This document shows, piece by piece, positions 8,846 through 18,582 of a stretch of 64,000 nt of DNA; the stretch's first letter is position 1, and the number at the start of each line of letters is the position of its first letter. The notes below the pieces were generated by a model. It made no database searches. It was not told the origin of the DNA and saw only the letters and a list, made by a program, of their open reading frames with translations. Source of the stretch: Nocardioides sp. W7 (GTDB lineage Bacteria > Actinomycetota > Actinomycetes > Propionibacteriales > Nocardioidaceae); NCBI RefSeq assembly GCF_022919075.1, contig NZ_CP095078.1:3844001-3908000 (forward strand), given 5' to 3'. The position numbers and the translations under genes were made by a program.

Positions 8846-10077
8846 TTCAGGCCGCGCTTGGACCTGGTCTGCCGGGTCGGCTGGACCCGACCCGAAGCCC
8901 CGCTGGCACGCACCTCACCCTTGGCGGGAGGTACGACGCGGCCGCGGCCGCTCGCCTCGTCGACGCGGGAGGGCGCGGTCGGGCGGGTCACCGGAGCGTC
9001 GTCGTCCAGGCCGTCCTCGAGCTCCAGGTCGGGCTCGTCCTGCACCGGCATGTCCTCGACGAACGCCGGGACCGAGGCGTAGCGGTCGGCGTTGGCCTTG
9101 GCCCGCGACCGGGCGCGCTTGTCGGAGAGCTGGATCGCCGACTCGCGGCCCTTGAGGTGCACCAGGACGCGCGGGGCGAGCAGCACCGAGGAGTAGATGC
9201 CGACGGCCATGCCGACGAACTGCGCCAGCGCGAGGTCCTGCAGCGAGCTCGCACCGAGCTGTACGGCGCTGACGTAGAGGATCGCGCCGATCGGGATCAG
9301 CGCCACGATGCCGGTGTTGATCGAGCGGACCAGGGTCTGGTTGACGGCCAGGTTGGCGGCCTCGCCGTACGTCTGGCCGGACTTGCGCAGCTCGTGGGTG
9401 TTCTCCCGGATCTTGTCGAAGACCACGACGGTGTCGTAGAGCGAGAAGCCCAGGATGGCGAGCAGGCCGGTGACGGCCGACGGGGTGACCGGGAATCCGG
9501 AGAGTGCGTAGATGCCGATCGTGATGACGATGTCGTGGATGAGCGCGATCATCGCAGCGATGGACATCTTCCACTCACGGAAGTAGCCCCAGATGAAGAG
9601 CATGACCAGGACGAGGAAGACGGCGACACCGGTGAGCGCCTGCTGGGCGACCTCGCGGCCCCAGCTCGCGCCGATCTCGGTCTGGGACAGGTCCGTGGTC
9701 TCCGGGACCGTCTCCTGGATCAGCTCGCCGATCCGGTCGCTGGTCTCGTCGGAGACCTCGCCGACCTCGACCACGATGGCCGAGGTGCCCTCGGTGGTGA
9801 CCGTCGGCGAGTCGACGTCCTCGAGGCCCTCGTCCGCGATCACATCGCGGATCGCGTCGGCGTTGTCCTGGGTTACCTCCGCGGCCGGCATCGACGCGCG
9901 GACCTGGGTGCCGCCGGTGAACTCGACTCCGAAGTTCATCCCCTTGACGAAGATGACGGCGAGCGCAGCCAGCACGACGACCGCCGTGATGGAGTACCAC
10001 AGCCCTCGTCGACCGACGAAGTCGAACGACCGGGTGCCGCCGTAGAGATCATTTCCGTAGCGCGAGAACTTGCCCAT
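8842..10077 (-). CDS. secF: Protein translocase subunit SecF
   Basis: About 411 residues. The first membrane helix (LWYSITAVVVLAALAVIFVKG) is followed by the signature NFGVEFTGGTQVRASMP, the periplasmic-type P1 domain, and a five-helix bundle containing ALIHDIVITIGIYALSGFPVT, GFSLYDTVVVFDKIREN and NQTLVRSINTG. The charged C-terminal tail beyond residue 330 is long and disordered. The start ATG shares one base with the secD stop (TGATG). SecF works with SecD and YajC to use proton motive force in late Sec export. Confidence 0.96.
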   Translation of the reverse strand: MGKFSRYGNDLYGGTRSFDFVGRRGLWYSITAVVVLAALAVIFVKGMNFGVEFTGGTQVRASMPAAEVTQDNADAIRDVIADEGLEDVDSPTVTTEGTSAIVVEVGEVSDETSDRIGELIQETVPETTDLSQTEIGASWGREVAQQALTGVAVFLVLVMLFIWGYFREWKMSIAAMIALIHDIVITIGIYALSGFPVTPSAVTGLLAILGFSLYDTVVVFDKIRENTHELRKSGQTYGEAANLAVNQTLVRSINTGIVALIPIGAILYVSAVQLGASSLQDLALAQFVGMAVGIYSSVLLAPRVLVHLKGRESAIQLSDKRARSRAKANADRYASVPAFVEDMPVQDEPDLELEDGLDDDAPVTRPTAPSRVDEASGRGRVVPPAKGEVRASGASGRVQPTRQTRSKRGLK

Positions 10078-11855
10078 CAGGCCTTGCCTCCTGCCGGGGC
10101 CGCGTCCATGCCGAGCGTTTCCTTGCTCAGACCGGACAACTTCCCACCACCGTTGAAGAACCGGAACCGTGCGAGGTACGAGACCAGCGGCTTGGTGAAC
10201 CAGAAGAGCACCGCGAGGTCGATCAGCGTGGAGAGGCCCAGCGCGAAGCCGAAGCCCTTCACCACGCCGGTGGCGAAGATGTACAGCACCGCTGCCGAGA
10301 GCAGCGAGACCACGTTGGCCGCGAGCCGGGTGACCTTGGCCCGCTTCCAGCCGGTCTCCACCGCGACCCGCATCGACTTGCCCTCGCGCATCTCGTCTCG
10401 GATGCGTTCGAAGAAGAGGATGAAGGAGTCGGCGGTGACACCGACCGCGATGATGAACCCGGCGATGCCGGGCAGGGTCAGGGTGAAGCCGGCGGTCTCG
10501 CTGAGCAGCAGGACCAGCGCGTAGCTGATCCCGGCGGCCACGGCGAGCGAGCCGAACACCACGAGACCCAGGCCGCGGTAGTAGAGCAGGCAGTAGATCA
10601 TCACCAGGCCGAGTCCGATGGCGCCCGCCCACATACCAGCGCTGAGCTGGTCGCCGGCGAGCGACGGGCCGATGTCCTCGACCGTCACGTCGCGGTCGAA
10701 GGCGATCGGCAGCGCACCGAACCGGAGGCTGGTGGCGAGGCTGTCCGCCTCGGCCTCGGTGAAGTCACCTGAGATCTGCGCCTCGCCGTTGGGGATCACA
10801 CCGTCGAAGCCGAGGGCGGTGACCACCTGGCCGTCCAGCACGATGGCGAAACGCTGCTCCGTCGGGAGCAGCGCCCGGGAGACCTTCTCGAAGGCGTTCT
10901 CGCCGGCGCCGCCGATCGACAGGGTCACGACCCAGCCGGTGCCCTGCTGCGGGGTGCCGTAGCTGGCGTCCTTCAGGTCGGTGCCCTCGACGACGGCGGC
11001 GGAGAGCAGCATCTTCTCCGAGGCGCCCGCCTCCTCGTTGAACTCACACGAGACGATCGGCCGCTCGGGGTCGTCGACCAGCGTGGCCGGCGTGCCGTCG
11101 GTGGGACAGGTGAAGGCGTTGAACGCGTCGATGGAGGCCTGGTCGGGGCTGTTCTGCCACGCCAGGAGCTCCTCGGTCTCGCCGGCCTTCGGGCCGTCGT
11201 ACTCGACGACCTGGGGGGTCGGCGGCGCGGAGGCCGACGGGTCGGCCGGCGTGGAGCCCTCCGGAGCCTCGGCAGGCGTCGCGGCGGGGTCCGCAGGAGC
11301 GGGCTCGTCGGACGGGGCGGGGGTCTCGTCGGCCTGGGCGAAGCCGACCGGCGGGCGGTTGCTGCCCGCGGGCGGCTCGGCGCCGCCGTCGGCGGGCGGG
11401 ACGACCGCGCCCGGGTCCACGGCGCCGGGCTCGAGGACCGAGCCGTCACCAGGGGCGCCGGCAGCACCGGCGGCGCAGCGGCCGTCGCTGTCGGAGCAGG
11501 CCACCAGGCGGAACCGCAGCTGCGCCTGGCGCTTGACCGTCTCCTCCAGCTGGCGCCGGTTCTCGACGTCGCCGGGGACCTCGACCACGACGAACCGGCC
11601 GCCCTGGACGGTGACGTCCGCTTCGGCGACACCGGAGCCGTTGACGCGCTGGTCGATGATCTTGCGCGCCTCTTCGAGGCTGTCCTCGTCGGGACTCCCC
11701 TGGGCTTGCAGGGTGATCCGGGCACCGCCCTCGAGGTCGAGACCCAGGGCGGGCTTCCAGCTGCCGGCGATCGCAACCAGGCCGTAGAGGATCGCCATGC
11801 CCAGGAAGAACACCACCAGGGTGCGCCCCGCGCGGGCGGCGGACGAGCGTGCCAT
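10077..11855 (-). CDS. secD: Protein translocase subunit SecD
   Basis: 592 residues. The N-terminal helix and KPALGLDLEGGARITLQAQG match SecD. The C-terminal membrane domain contains GVTADSFILFFERIRDEM and GWKRAKVTRLAANVVSLLSA. An insertion of about 85 residues rich in P, A, E and G (about residues 128-215, 11210-11470) interrupts the P1 region. Such linkers occur in actinobacterial SecD but vary in length. Two bases separate it from yajC upstream; it is fused translationally to secF through TGATG. Confidence 0.95.
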   Translation of the reverse strand: MARSSAARAGRTLVVFFLGMAILYGLVAIAGSWKPALGLDLEGGARITLQAQGSPDEDSLEEARKIIDQRVNGSGVAEADVTVQGGRFVVVEVPGDVENRRQLEETVKRQAQLRFRLVACSDSDGRCAAGAAGAPGDGSVLEPGAVDPGAVVPPADGGAEPPAGSNRPPVGFAQADETPAPSDEPAPADPAATPAEAPEGSTPADPSASAPPTPQVVEYDGPKAGETEELLAWQNSPDQASIDAFNAFTCPTDGTPATLVDDPERPIVSCEFNEEAGASEKMLLSAAVVEGTDLKDASYGTPQQGTGWVVTLSIGGAGENAFEKVSRALLPTEQRFAIVLDGQVVTALGFDGVIPNGEAQISGDFTEAEADSLATSLRFGALPIAFDRDVTVEDIGPSLAGDQLSAGMWAGAIGLGLVMIYCLLYYRGLGLVVFGSLAVAAGISYALVLLLSETAGFTLTLPGIAGFIIAVGVTADSFILFFERIRDEMREGKSMRVAVETGWKRAKVTRLAANVVSLLSAAVLYIFATGVVKGFGFALGLSTLIDLAVLFWFTKPLVSYLARFRFFNGGGKLSGLSKETLGMDAAPAGGKA

Positions 11856-11856
11856 G

Positions 11857-12144
11857 TCAGATCTCCTCGGGCTCGTCGTCGACGAGCGGCTGCTGGATGA
11901 TCGAGCCGACCGCGCCGCGGGCGACCTTGATGGTCACCCCTTCGGCGATCTCGACCCGGAGGTGGTCGTCAGCGATCTCCGCGACGTGCGCGAAGACACC
12001 CGAGGTCAACATGACCTCGTCCCCGACTGACAACGAACCCTGCATGGTGCGAAGTTCCCGCTGGCGCCTGCTGGCCGGCCGGATGATGAGCAGCCAGAAC
12101 AACAGCGCGATGGCAACGATCGGCAGCAAGCCGGCGAACTCCAC
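11857..12144 (-). CDS. yajC: Preprotein translocase subunit YajC
   Basis: 95 residues from GTG at 12144 (VEFAGLLPIVAIALLFWLLIIRP). A single N-terminal helix is followed by the family motif RRQRELRTMQGSLSVGDEVM and TSGVFAHVAEI. GAGAGG lies 7 bases upstream of the GTG. The open frame extends further upstream but without family similarity. It is a membrane subunit accessory to SecDF, and first in the yajC-secD-secF-apt-relA run. Confidence 0.93.
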   Translation of the reverse strand: MEFAGLLPIVAIALLFWLLIIRPASRRQRELRTMQGSLSVGDEVMLTSGVFAHVAEIADDHLRVEIAEGVTIKVARGAVGSIIQQPLVDDEPEEI

Positions 12145-12274
12145 GACGGAACCTCTCGAGCGATGATGGGGGTCGCCCAGCCTCACGACGGGCGGGCTGA
12201 CCGACGCGCAAGCATAACGGGGGCCGCCCGCGAGGGGCGCATTGCGGCGCCACGGAGCGGCGAGCGCCTGCGCG

Positions 12275-13345
12275 TCAGTCGTCGAACAGGCTGCTGTCGG
12301 CCGTCGCCGTCGGCGGCGTCAGGCCGAGGTGGGTCCACGCCGCAGGCGTCGCGATCCGGCCGCGCGGGGTGCGGGCGAGGAACCCGAGCCGCACCAGGAA
12401 CGGCTCGGCGACCTCCTCGACGGTCTCCCGCTCCTCCCCCACGGCCACCGCCAGGGTCGAGACCCCGACCGGCCCGCCGCCGAACCGGCGGCACAAGACG
12501 TCGATGACCGCCCGGTCTAGACGATCCAGACCCAGCTGGTCGACCTCGTACAGGTCGAGCGCGGCCTCGGAGACCTCGAGCGTGACGACGCCGTCGGCGC
12601 GGACCTGCGCATAGTCGCGGACCCGGCGCAGCAGGCGGTTGGCGATCCGCGGCGTGCCGCGGGAGCGGCTGGCGATCTCGGCGGCACCGTCGGCGCGCAG
12701 CTCGACGCCGAGCAGACCGGCCGAGCGGTGCACGATCAGGTCGAGCTCGTGCGGCTCGTAGAACTCCAGGTGGCCGGTGAACCCGAACCGGTCCCGCAGC
12801 GGCCCGGGAAGCAGGCCGGCCCGGGTGGTCGCCCCGACGAGGGTGAACGGCGGGATCTCCAGCGGGATCGCGGTGGCGCCGGGGCCCTTGCCGATGATGA
12901 CGTCGACCCGGAAGTCCTCCATCGCCATGTAGAGCATCTCCTCGGCCGGCCGCGACATCCGGTGGATCTCGTCGACGAAGAGCACGTCGCCCTCATTCAT
13001 GCCCGACAGGATCGCCGCCAGGTCACCGGCGTGGGTGATCGCCGGCCCGCTGGTCAGCCGCAGCGGCGTCGCCATCTCGGCGGCGATGATCATCGCCAGG
13101 GTGGTCTTGCCGAGGCCGGGGGGTCCCGAGAGCAGGACGTGGTCGGGGGCCCGCCCCCGCCGGCGCGCGGCCTCCAGGACCAGGCCGAGCTGCTCGCGGA
13201 CCCGCGCCTGACCGACGACCTCGTCGAGCGTCTTGGGCCGGAGCGCGGCCTCGACCGCCCGCTCGTCGCCCTCGGCCTCGGCGGCGGTCAGCGAACGCAG
13301 GTGTCCGGTCTCGGCGACCTCCAGCTCGTCCTCGTGGAAGGGCAC
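12275..13345 (-). CDS. ruvB: Holliday junction branch migration ATPase RuvB
   Basis: 356 residues. AAA+ motifs are present: Walker A SGPPGLGKTTLAMIIA, Walker B VLFVDEIHRM, sensor ATTRAGLLPGPLRDRFG, and the arginine-finger region GTPRIANRLLRRVRD. The C-terminal winged helix has DVLCRRFGGGPVGVSTLA and GFLARTPRGRIAT. The hexameric motor drives branch migration with RuvA. It lies 3 bp after ruvA. Confidence 0.97.
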   Translation of the reverse strand: MPFHEDELEVAETGHLRSLTAAEAEGDERAVEAALRPKTLDEVVGQARVREQLGLVLEAARRRGRAPDHVLLSGPPGLGKTTLAMIIAAEMATPLRLTSGPAITHAGDLAAILSGMNEGDVLFVDEIHRMSRPAEEMLYMAMEDFRVDVIIGKGPGATAIPLEIPPFTLVGATTRAGLLPGPLRDRFGFTGHLEFYEPHELDLIVHRSAGLLGVELRADGAAEIASRSRGTPRIANRLLRRVRDYAQVRADGVVTLEVSEAALDLYEVDQLGLDRLDRAVIDVLCRRFGGGPVGVSTLAVAVGEERETVEEVAEPFLVRLGFLARTPRGRIATPAAWTHLGLTPPTATADSSLFDD

Positions 13346-13348
13346 GGA

Positions 13349-13951
13349 CTACGCCCTGCTCAGCGAGCGCAGCGCAGCACGAAGCAGCGCGGCCACGTCC
13401 ACCTCGGTGGTCGAGCCGGCCGCGGGTGCCACGGCGTCGATGGCCTTCTCGGCGTCCTTGGTCGACCAGCCGAGCCCCACCAGACCCTGCTGGACCTGGT
13501 CGCGCCAGGGCTCGCCGACCGCGGGACGGACGCCTGCGGCACCGCCGACGGGCGGGCCGATGCGGTCCTTGAGCTCGAGGATGATCCGCTGGGCACCCTT
13601 CTGGCCGATGCCGGGCACCTTGGTCAGCGCCTTCACGTCCTCGCTTGCGATGGCCCGGCGCAGGTCGTCGGGGCTGAGCACCGCGACCATGGCCTGGGCG
13701 ACCTTGGGGCCGACCCCCGAAGCGGTCTGGACGAGCTCGAAGGTCAGCTTCTCGTCCTCGTCGACGAAGCCGAAGAGGGTCAGCGAGTCCTCGCGGACCA
13801 CCATCGAGGCGGCCAGGGTCGCCCGCGACCCGGTGCGCAGCGTGGCGAGCGTGCCGGGAGTGCACATCAGCTCCAGACCCACCCCCCCGACCTCGAGCAC
13901 GGCGCTGGACAGGGTCAGCGCGGCAACCTCGCCGCGGACGAACGCGATCAC
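13349..13951 (-). CDS. ruvA: Holliday junction DNA helicase subunit RuvA
   Basis: 200 residues, normal length. It has the OB-fold N-terminus (MIAFVRGEVAALTLSSAVLEVGGVG), the helix-hairpin-helix region (SGVGPKVAQAMVAVL; KVPGIGQKGAQRIILELKD) and a C-terminal RuvB-contact domain (QVQQGLVGLGWSTKDAEKAI). It tetramerises on Holliday junctions. It sits 7 bp after ruvC in a ruvC-ruvA-ruvB operon. Confidence 0.96.
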   Translation of the reverse strand: MIAFVRGEVAALTLSSAVLEVGGVGLELMCTPGTLATLRTGSRATLAASMVVREDSLTLFGFVDEDEKLTFELVQTASGVGPKVAQAMVAVLSPDDLRRAIASEDVKALTKVPGIGQKGAQRIILELKDRIGPPVGGAAGVRPAVGEPWRDQVQQGLVGLGWSTKDAEKAIDAVAPAAGSTTEVDVAALLRAALRSLSRA

Positions 13952-13958
13952 GCTCTGG

Positions 13959-14483
13959 TCACCTTCTTGGACTCCTCGCTGCGGCGACCGCCGCGTCGAT
14001 ACGGGCCTGGGCGCCTCCGCGCCAGATGTGGGTGATGGCCAGCGCCAGCGCGTCGGCGGCGTCGGCGGGCTTCGGCGGCGCGTCGAGCCGCAGGATCCGG
14101 GTCACCATCGCGCCGACCTGGGCCTTGGTGGCCCGACCGTTGCCGGAGACTGCGGCCTTGACCTCACTCGGGGTGTGCAGCGCGATCGGCAGGCCGCGGC
14201 GGGCCGCGCAGACCATGGCGATGCCGCTGGCCTGGGCGGTGCCCATCACCGTGCTGACGTCGGAGCGCGCGAACACCCGCTCGACCGCGACCGCGTCCGG
14301 CTCGAACTCGTCGAGCCAGGCGTCGACGCCCTTCTCGATGGTCACCAGCCGGTGCGCCACCGCCACGTCGGCCGAGGTCCGCAGCACGTTGACGTCGACC
14401 AGGGTGAGCGGCCGGCCGACCGAGCCGTCGACCACGCCCATGCCGCAGCGGGTCAGGCCGGGGTCGATCCCGAGCACTCGCAT
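13959..14483 (-). CDS. ruvC: Crossover junction endodeoxyribonuclease RuvC
   Basis: 174 residues. It starts MRVLGIDPGLTRCGMGVVDG, which carries the first catalytic Asp. Acidic residues follow in DAVAVERVFA and the C-terminal DAADALALAITH. The RNase H-like fold resolves Holliday junctions. It heads the ruvCAB operon, with 88 bp to yebC upstream. Confidence 0.96.
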   Translation of the reverse strand: MRVLGIDPGLTRCGMGVVDGSVGRPLTLVDVNVLRTSADVAVAHRLVTIEKGVDAWLDEFEPDAVAVERVFARSDVSTVMGTAQASGIAMVCAARRGLPIALHTPSEVKAAVSGNGRATKAQVGAMVTRILRLDAPPKPADAADALALAITHIWRGGAQARIDAAVAAARSPRR

Positions 14484-14571
14484 CGCGTCGCCTTCCGTCC
14501 GAACAGGTGTTCGGAGGCAACGCTAGCCCGCGGACCCCGTCGTACGACGGCGCGACACGCCTGCGCCGGGG

Positions 14572-15339
<768 letters not shown>

Positions 15340-15392
15340 GCGTCCCTCTTCTTGTCTCTGCGGTGTCGCTGCTCGACCGACGATGCTACCGG

Positions 15393-15971
15393 TCAGCCTC
15401 GGACCAGCTCGGTGAACATCCCGTGCAGCCGTACGTCGGAGCCCACCTCGGGGTGGAAGGAGGTCGCCAGCAGCCGACCCTGTCGGACCGCGACCGGGTG
15501 GCCCTCGACGGTCGCGAGCACCTCCGCCTCGGGGCCGACCTGCTCGACCCAGGGCGCCCGGATGAACACCCCGTGCACCGGCCCGTCGAGACCGGCCACG
15601 TCGAGCGGCCCCTCGAAGGAGTCGACCTGACGACCGAAGGCGTTGCGCCGGACGGTGATGTCGAGCCCGCCGACCGTCTCCTGTCCCGCGGCGCCGTCGA
15701 GGACCCGGTCGGCGAGCATGATCATCCCCGCGCAGGTGCCGAAGACCGGCAGCCCCGCGGCGACCCGCTTCCGCAGCGGGTCGAGCAGGTCGAAGATCCG
15801 CGCCAGCTTGGCCATCGTCGTCGACTCCCCGCCGGGGATCACCAGGCCGTCGCAGGCGTCGAGCTCCCCGGGGCGTCGTACGGCGATGGCCTGCACGTCG
15901 AGCGAGGCCAACGCCACGAGGTGCTCGCGGACGTCGCCCTGGAGGGCGAGCACGCCGACGGTCGGGGTCAT
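15393..15971 (-). CDS. pdxT: Pyridoxal 5'-phosphate synthase glutaminase subunit PdxT
   Basis: 192 residues. It has GVLALQGDVREH, LVIPGGESTTMAKL, the nucleophile loop FGTCAGMIML, and the His-Glu pair in ATSFHPEVG: a complete class I glutaminase triad. It supplies ammonia to PdxS. It lies 9 bp after pdxS and is co-transcribed with it. Confidence 0.96.
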   Translation of the reverse strand: MTPTVGVLALQGDVREHLVALASLDVQAIAVRRPGELDACDGLVIPGGESTTMAKLARIFDLLDPLRKRVAAGLPVFGTCAGMIMLADRVLDGAAGQETVGGLDITVRRNAFGRQVDSFEGPLDVAGLDGPVHGVFIRAPWVEQVGPEAEVLATVEGHPVAVRQGRLLATSFHPEVGSDVRLHGMFTELVRG

Positions 15972-15980
15972 CGACGGGGA

Positions 15981-16901
15981 CTACCAGCCGCGCTCGGAGA
16001 GCCGGTGCGGCTGCGGGATCTCGTCGACGTTGATCCCGACCATCGCCTCGCCCAGGCCGCGGGAGACCTTGGCGACCACGTCGGGGTCGTCGAAGAAGGT
16101 CGTGGCCTTCACGATCGCCTCGGCCCGCTGGGCCGGGTTGCCGGACTTGAAGATGCCGGAGCCGACGAAGACGCCCTCCGCACCGAGCTGCATCATCATC
16201 GCGGCGTCGGCCGGGGTCGCGATCCCGCCGGCGGTGAACAGCACCACGGGGAGCTTGCCCTTCTCGGCGACCTCCTTGACCAGGTCGTACGGCGCCTGCA
16301 GCTCCTTGGCCGCGACGTACAGCTCGTCGGCCTCCAGCGCGCCGAGCCGACGGATCTCGCGGCGGATGGTGCGCATGTGGGTCACCGCGTTGGACACGTC
16401 GCCGGTGCCGGCCTCGCCCTTGGAGCGGATCATCGCCGCGCCCTCGGTGAGCCGGCGCAGCGCCTCGCCCAGGTTGGTCGCCCCGCACACGAACGGCACC
16501 GTGTAGGCCCACTTGTCGATGTGGTTGGCGTAGTCGGCCGGGGTCAGCACCTCGGACTCGTCGATGTAGTCGACCCCGAGGCTCTGCAGCACCTGCGCCT
16601 CGGCGAAGTGACCGATCCGGGCCTTGGCCATCACCGGGATCGAGACGGCGGCGATGATCGACTCGATCATGTCGGGGTCACTCATCCGCGACACCCCGCC
16701 CTGGGCCCGGATGTCGGCCGGCACCCGCTCCAGCGCCATCACGGCGACCGCGCCGGCGTCCTCGGCGATCTTGGCCTGCTCGGCCGTGACCACGTCCATG
16801 ATCACCCCGCCCTTGAGCATCTCGGCCATGCCGCGCTTCACGCGCGAGGTGCCGGTGGTCTCGGAGGTGTCGAACGAGTCGTCAGGGGTGCGTTCAGCCA
16901 T
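15981..16901 (-). CDS. pdxS: Pyridoxal 5'-phosphate synthase lyase subunit PdxS
   Basis: 306 residues. It has VKRGMAEMLKGGVIMDVVTA (substrate Asp), ALERVPADIRAQGGVSRMSDP (active-site Lys/Arg region), YIDESEVLTPAD, GTGDVSNAVTHMR and AGGIATPADAAMMMQLGAEGVFVGSGIFK. The (beta/alpha)8 enzyme makes PLP from ribose 5-phosphate, glyceraldehyde 3-phosphate and ammonia from PdxT. It has a short acidic N-terminal extension, as is usual in actinobacteria. Confidence 0.97.
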   Translation of the reverse strand: MAERTPDDSFDTSETTGTSRVKRGMAEMLKGGVIMDVVTAEQAKIAEDAGAVAVMALERVPADIRAQGGVSRMSDPDMIESIIAAVSIPVMAKARIGHFAEAQVLQSLGVDYIDESEVLTPADYANHIDKWAYTVPFVCGATNLGEALRRLTEGAAMIRSKGEAGTGDVSNAVTHMRTIRREIRRLGALEADELYVAAKELQAPYDLVKEVAEKGKLPVVLFTAGGIATPADAAMMMQLGAEGVFVGSGIFKSGNPAQRAEAIVKATTFFDDPDVVAKVSRGLGEAMVGINVDEIPQPHRLSERGW

Positions 16902-16949
16902 ACCCGGATCGTACGGCGGATCGAGGACACCGACGACTGAGCGCGGTGC

Positions 16950-17576
16950 TTACGAGACGGGTCCGGCAGCGACCTCGGCCAGGGCCTGACGGCGAACCAC
17001 CCAGACCCGCTGGATGACGGTGATCGTGCTGGCGACGGCGAGCGCCCACAGCACGACGTGCAGCAGGATCGGCAGGTCGAAGATCGCACTGAGCCCGGTC
17101 ATCACCAGGATCGCGACCAGCCGGTCGGCCCGCTCCGCGATCCCGACCTTGGCGGTGTAGCCCAGACCCTCGGCCTTGGCCCGGGCGTAGGAGGTGACCG
17201 CGCCCATCAGCAGGCAGACCAGGCACAGGACCAGATAGAGGGTGCTGTCGCCGGGACCGGCGAAGTAGAGCGAGAGGCCGATGAAGATCGCGCCGTCGCC
17301 GATCCGGTCGAGCGTGGAGTCGAGGAACGCCCCGAACTTGCTGCTCTTGCCCTGCGACCGGGCCATGTAGCCGTCGATCAGGTCGCTGAAGACGAAGGCG
17401 GTGGCGACCAGCACGCCGGTCAGCAGCATCCCCTGGGGGAAGAAGATCAGGGCACCGGCGCTGAGGCCGACCGTGCCGACGAGGGTGACGACGTCGGCGC
17501 TGACCCCCAGCCGGATGAGCAGGTGGGCGATCGGCGAGATGACCTTCGTCCAGAAGGCGCGGAAACGTTCCATCAT
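16950..17576 (-). CDS. pgsA: CDP-alcohol phosphatidyltransferase, likely phosphatidylinositol phosphate synthase
   Basis: 208 residues with about six membrane helices. The catalytic signature D-x2-DG-x2-AR-x8-G-x3-D-x3-D is complete: DLIDGYMAR, then GAFLDSTLD. The gene follows a HIT hydrolase region and precedes pdxST, the place held by pgsA1 (phosphatidylinositol phosphate synthase) in mycobacteria, and an inositol-phosphatase-like gene is only 12 bp away. The inositol role is therefore inferred from context. In actinobacteria the product feeds phosphatidylinositol and its mannosides. Confidence 0.88.
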   Translation of the reverse strand: MMERFRAFWTKVISPIAHLLIRLGVSADVVTLVGTVGLSAGALIFFPQGMLLTGVLVATAFVFSDLIDGYMARSQGKSSKFGAFLDSTLDRIGDGAIFIGLSLYFAGPGDSTLYLVLCLVCLLMGAVTSYARAKAEGLGYTAKVGIAERADRLVAILVMTGLSAIFDLPILLHVVLWALAVASTITVIQRVWVVRRQALAEVAAGPVS

Positions 17577-17588
17577 GACTGGATCAGG

Positions 17589-18344
17589 CTATCGGTCCGC
17601 GAGCGCTTCGCAGACTTCGGCGACGGCGGTGGGCGCCCCGGCGACGTACCAGTCGACGCCGGCGGCCCGCACGCGGCGGGTGCCGCCGCCCGCCCCGCGG
17701 ATGATCGCGGCGCCCGGCAGCTCGTCCCACGGCGGGACGGAGTGCTGGCAGAGCACGTGCAGCCGACCCTGGGCGACCGCCATCGCGTCCATGGTCCCGG
17801 AGCCGAGCATCCGCACGGTAGCGGCCCCGTTGGCCATCCGACCGAACGCCCGCCCCACCTCGTCGCCGTAGAACGGCGGGTGGAGGTACGTCGTCAGGCA
17901 CGACTCGGCCAGCGGGCGGTCCCTGAGCGGTTCCAGCGGTACGCCGTCGGCTGTGGGCCAGAGATCGGGGCCACCGACGTACGTCGTGCCGGTCGCGGGG
18001 TGGTGCGCCGCGCCGAGGACCAGGTCCCCACCGTCGGTGAGCGCCAGCGCCGAGCACCACCAGTCGAGGCCGGCGACGAAGTTGTAGGTGCCGTCGACGG
18101 GGTCGATCACCCAGGTGCGACCGCTGCTGCCGGCGTGGCTGGCACCCTCCTCGCCGAGGATCGAGTCGTCAGGGCGCTCGGCGCGCAGCCGGGCGACAAC
18201 CAGCTCCTCGGCCGCATGATCGGCGGCGGTGACGACGTCGGAGACCGACGTCTTCTGCTCGGCGGCCAGGCCCTGCTGCCGCATCAGGTGGGCGAGGCGG
18301 CCCGCGTCGCGGACCAGGTGGGCGGCAAGCTCGGCGTCGTCCAT
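17589..18344 (-). CDS. Inositol monophosphatase family protein
   Basis: 251 residues. Li+-sensitive phosphatase motifs are ordered: DVVTAADHAAEE, ILGEEGASH (metal-binding Glu pair), WVIDPVDGTYNFVAGLDWW (catalytic Asp residues) and the late PPWDELPGAAIIRGAGG. This family includes inositol-1-phosphatase, histidinol phosphatase and PAP phosphatase. Adjacency to pgsA, 12 bp away on the same strand, favours inositol phosphate, by inference. Confidence 0.88.
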   Translation of the reverse strand: MDDAELAAHLVRDAGRLAHLMRQQGLAAEQKTSVSDVVTAADHAAEELVVARLRAERPDDSILGEEGASHAGSSGRTWVIDPVDGTYNFVAGLDWWCSALALTDGGDLVLGAAHHPATGTTYVGGPDLWPTADGVPLEPLRDRPLAESCLTTYLHPPFYGDEVGRAFGRMANGAATVRMLGSGTMDAMAVAQGRLHVLCQHSVPPWDELPGAAIIRGAGGGTRRVRAAGVDWYVAGAPTAVAEVCEALADR

Positions 18345-18436
18345 GGTCCGATCAGGCTAGCGGTGCGGGGAACGCGTCCGGACCCCGTAGTGTCACAGGA
18401 CGGAGCCACTCAGGCTTCCTCTCAGAGAGTCCCACC

Positions 18437-18574
18437 ATGAGCGACAAGTCGCCGCGCCAGGGAATGACCAAGAAGACCGCCAAGTCCATCAAGGAGAAGC
18501 GCGGCGAGAAGCGCGCGAAGGCGGCTGGAGACTCTGACAGCTCGATGGAGAAGCTGACCGGGAAGAAGCGCTGA
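18437..18574 (+). CDS. Small basic conserved-type protein
   Basis: 45 residues, MSDKSPRQGMTKKTAKSIKE then a Lys/Arg-rich stretch and a terminal LTGKKR. ATG at 18437 lies 92 bp from the divergent phosphatase start. No upstream purine-rich site is strong (CTCAGAGAG). Such short basic proteins are common in actinobacteria and have no known role; nucleic-acid or ribosome binding would fit the charge but is a guess. It is 8 bp ahead of the next gene, so probably co-transcribed. Confidence 0.6.
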   Translation: MSDKSPRQGMTKKTAKSIKEKRGEKRAKAAGDSDSSMEKLTGKKR

Positions 18575-18582
18575 GCAGCCCG

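Noticed and set aside
6011..9082. A 1023-codon open frame on the plus strand opposite relA, apt and secF
   Set aside because: It is antisense to three well-supported genes, is rich in D, L, V, G and R in low-complexity order, and shows no family motif; GC-rich DNA gives such frames.
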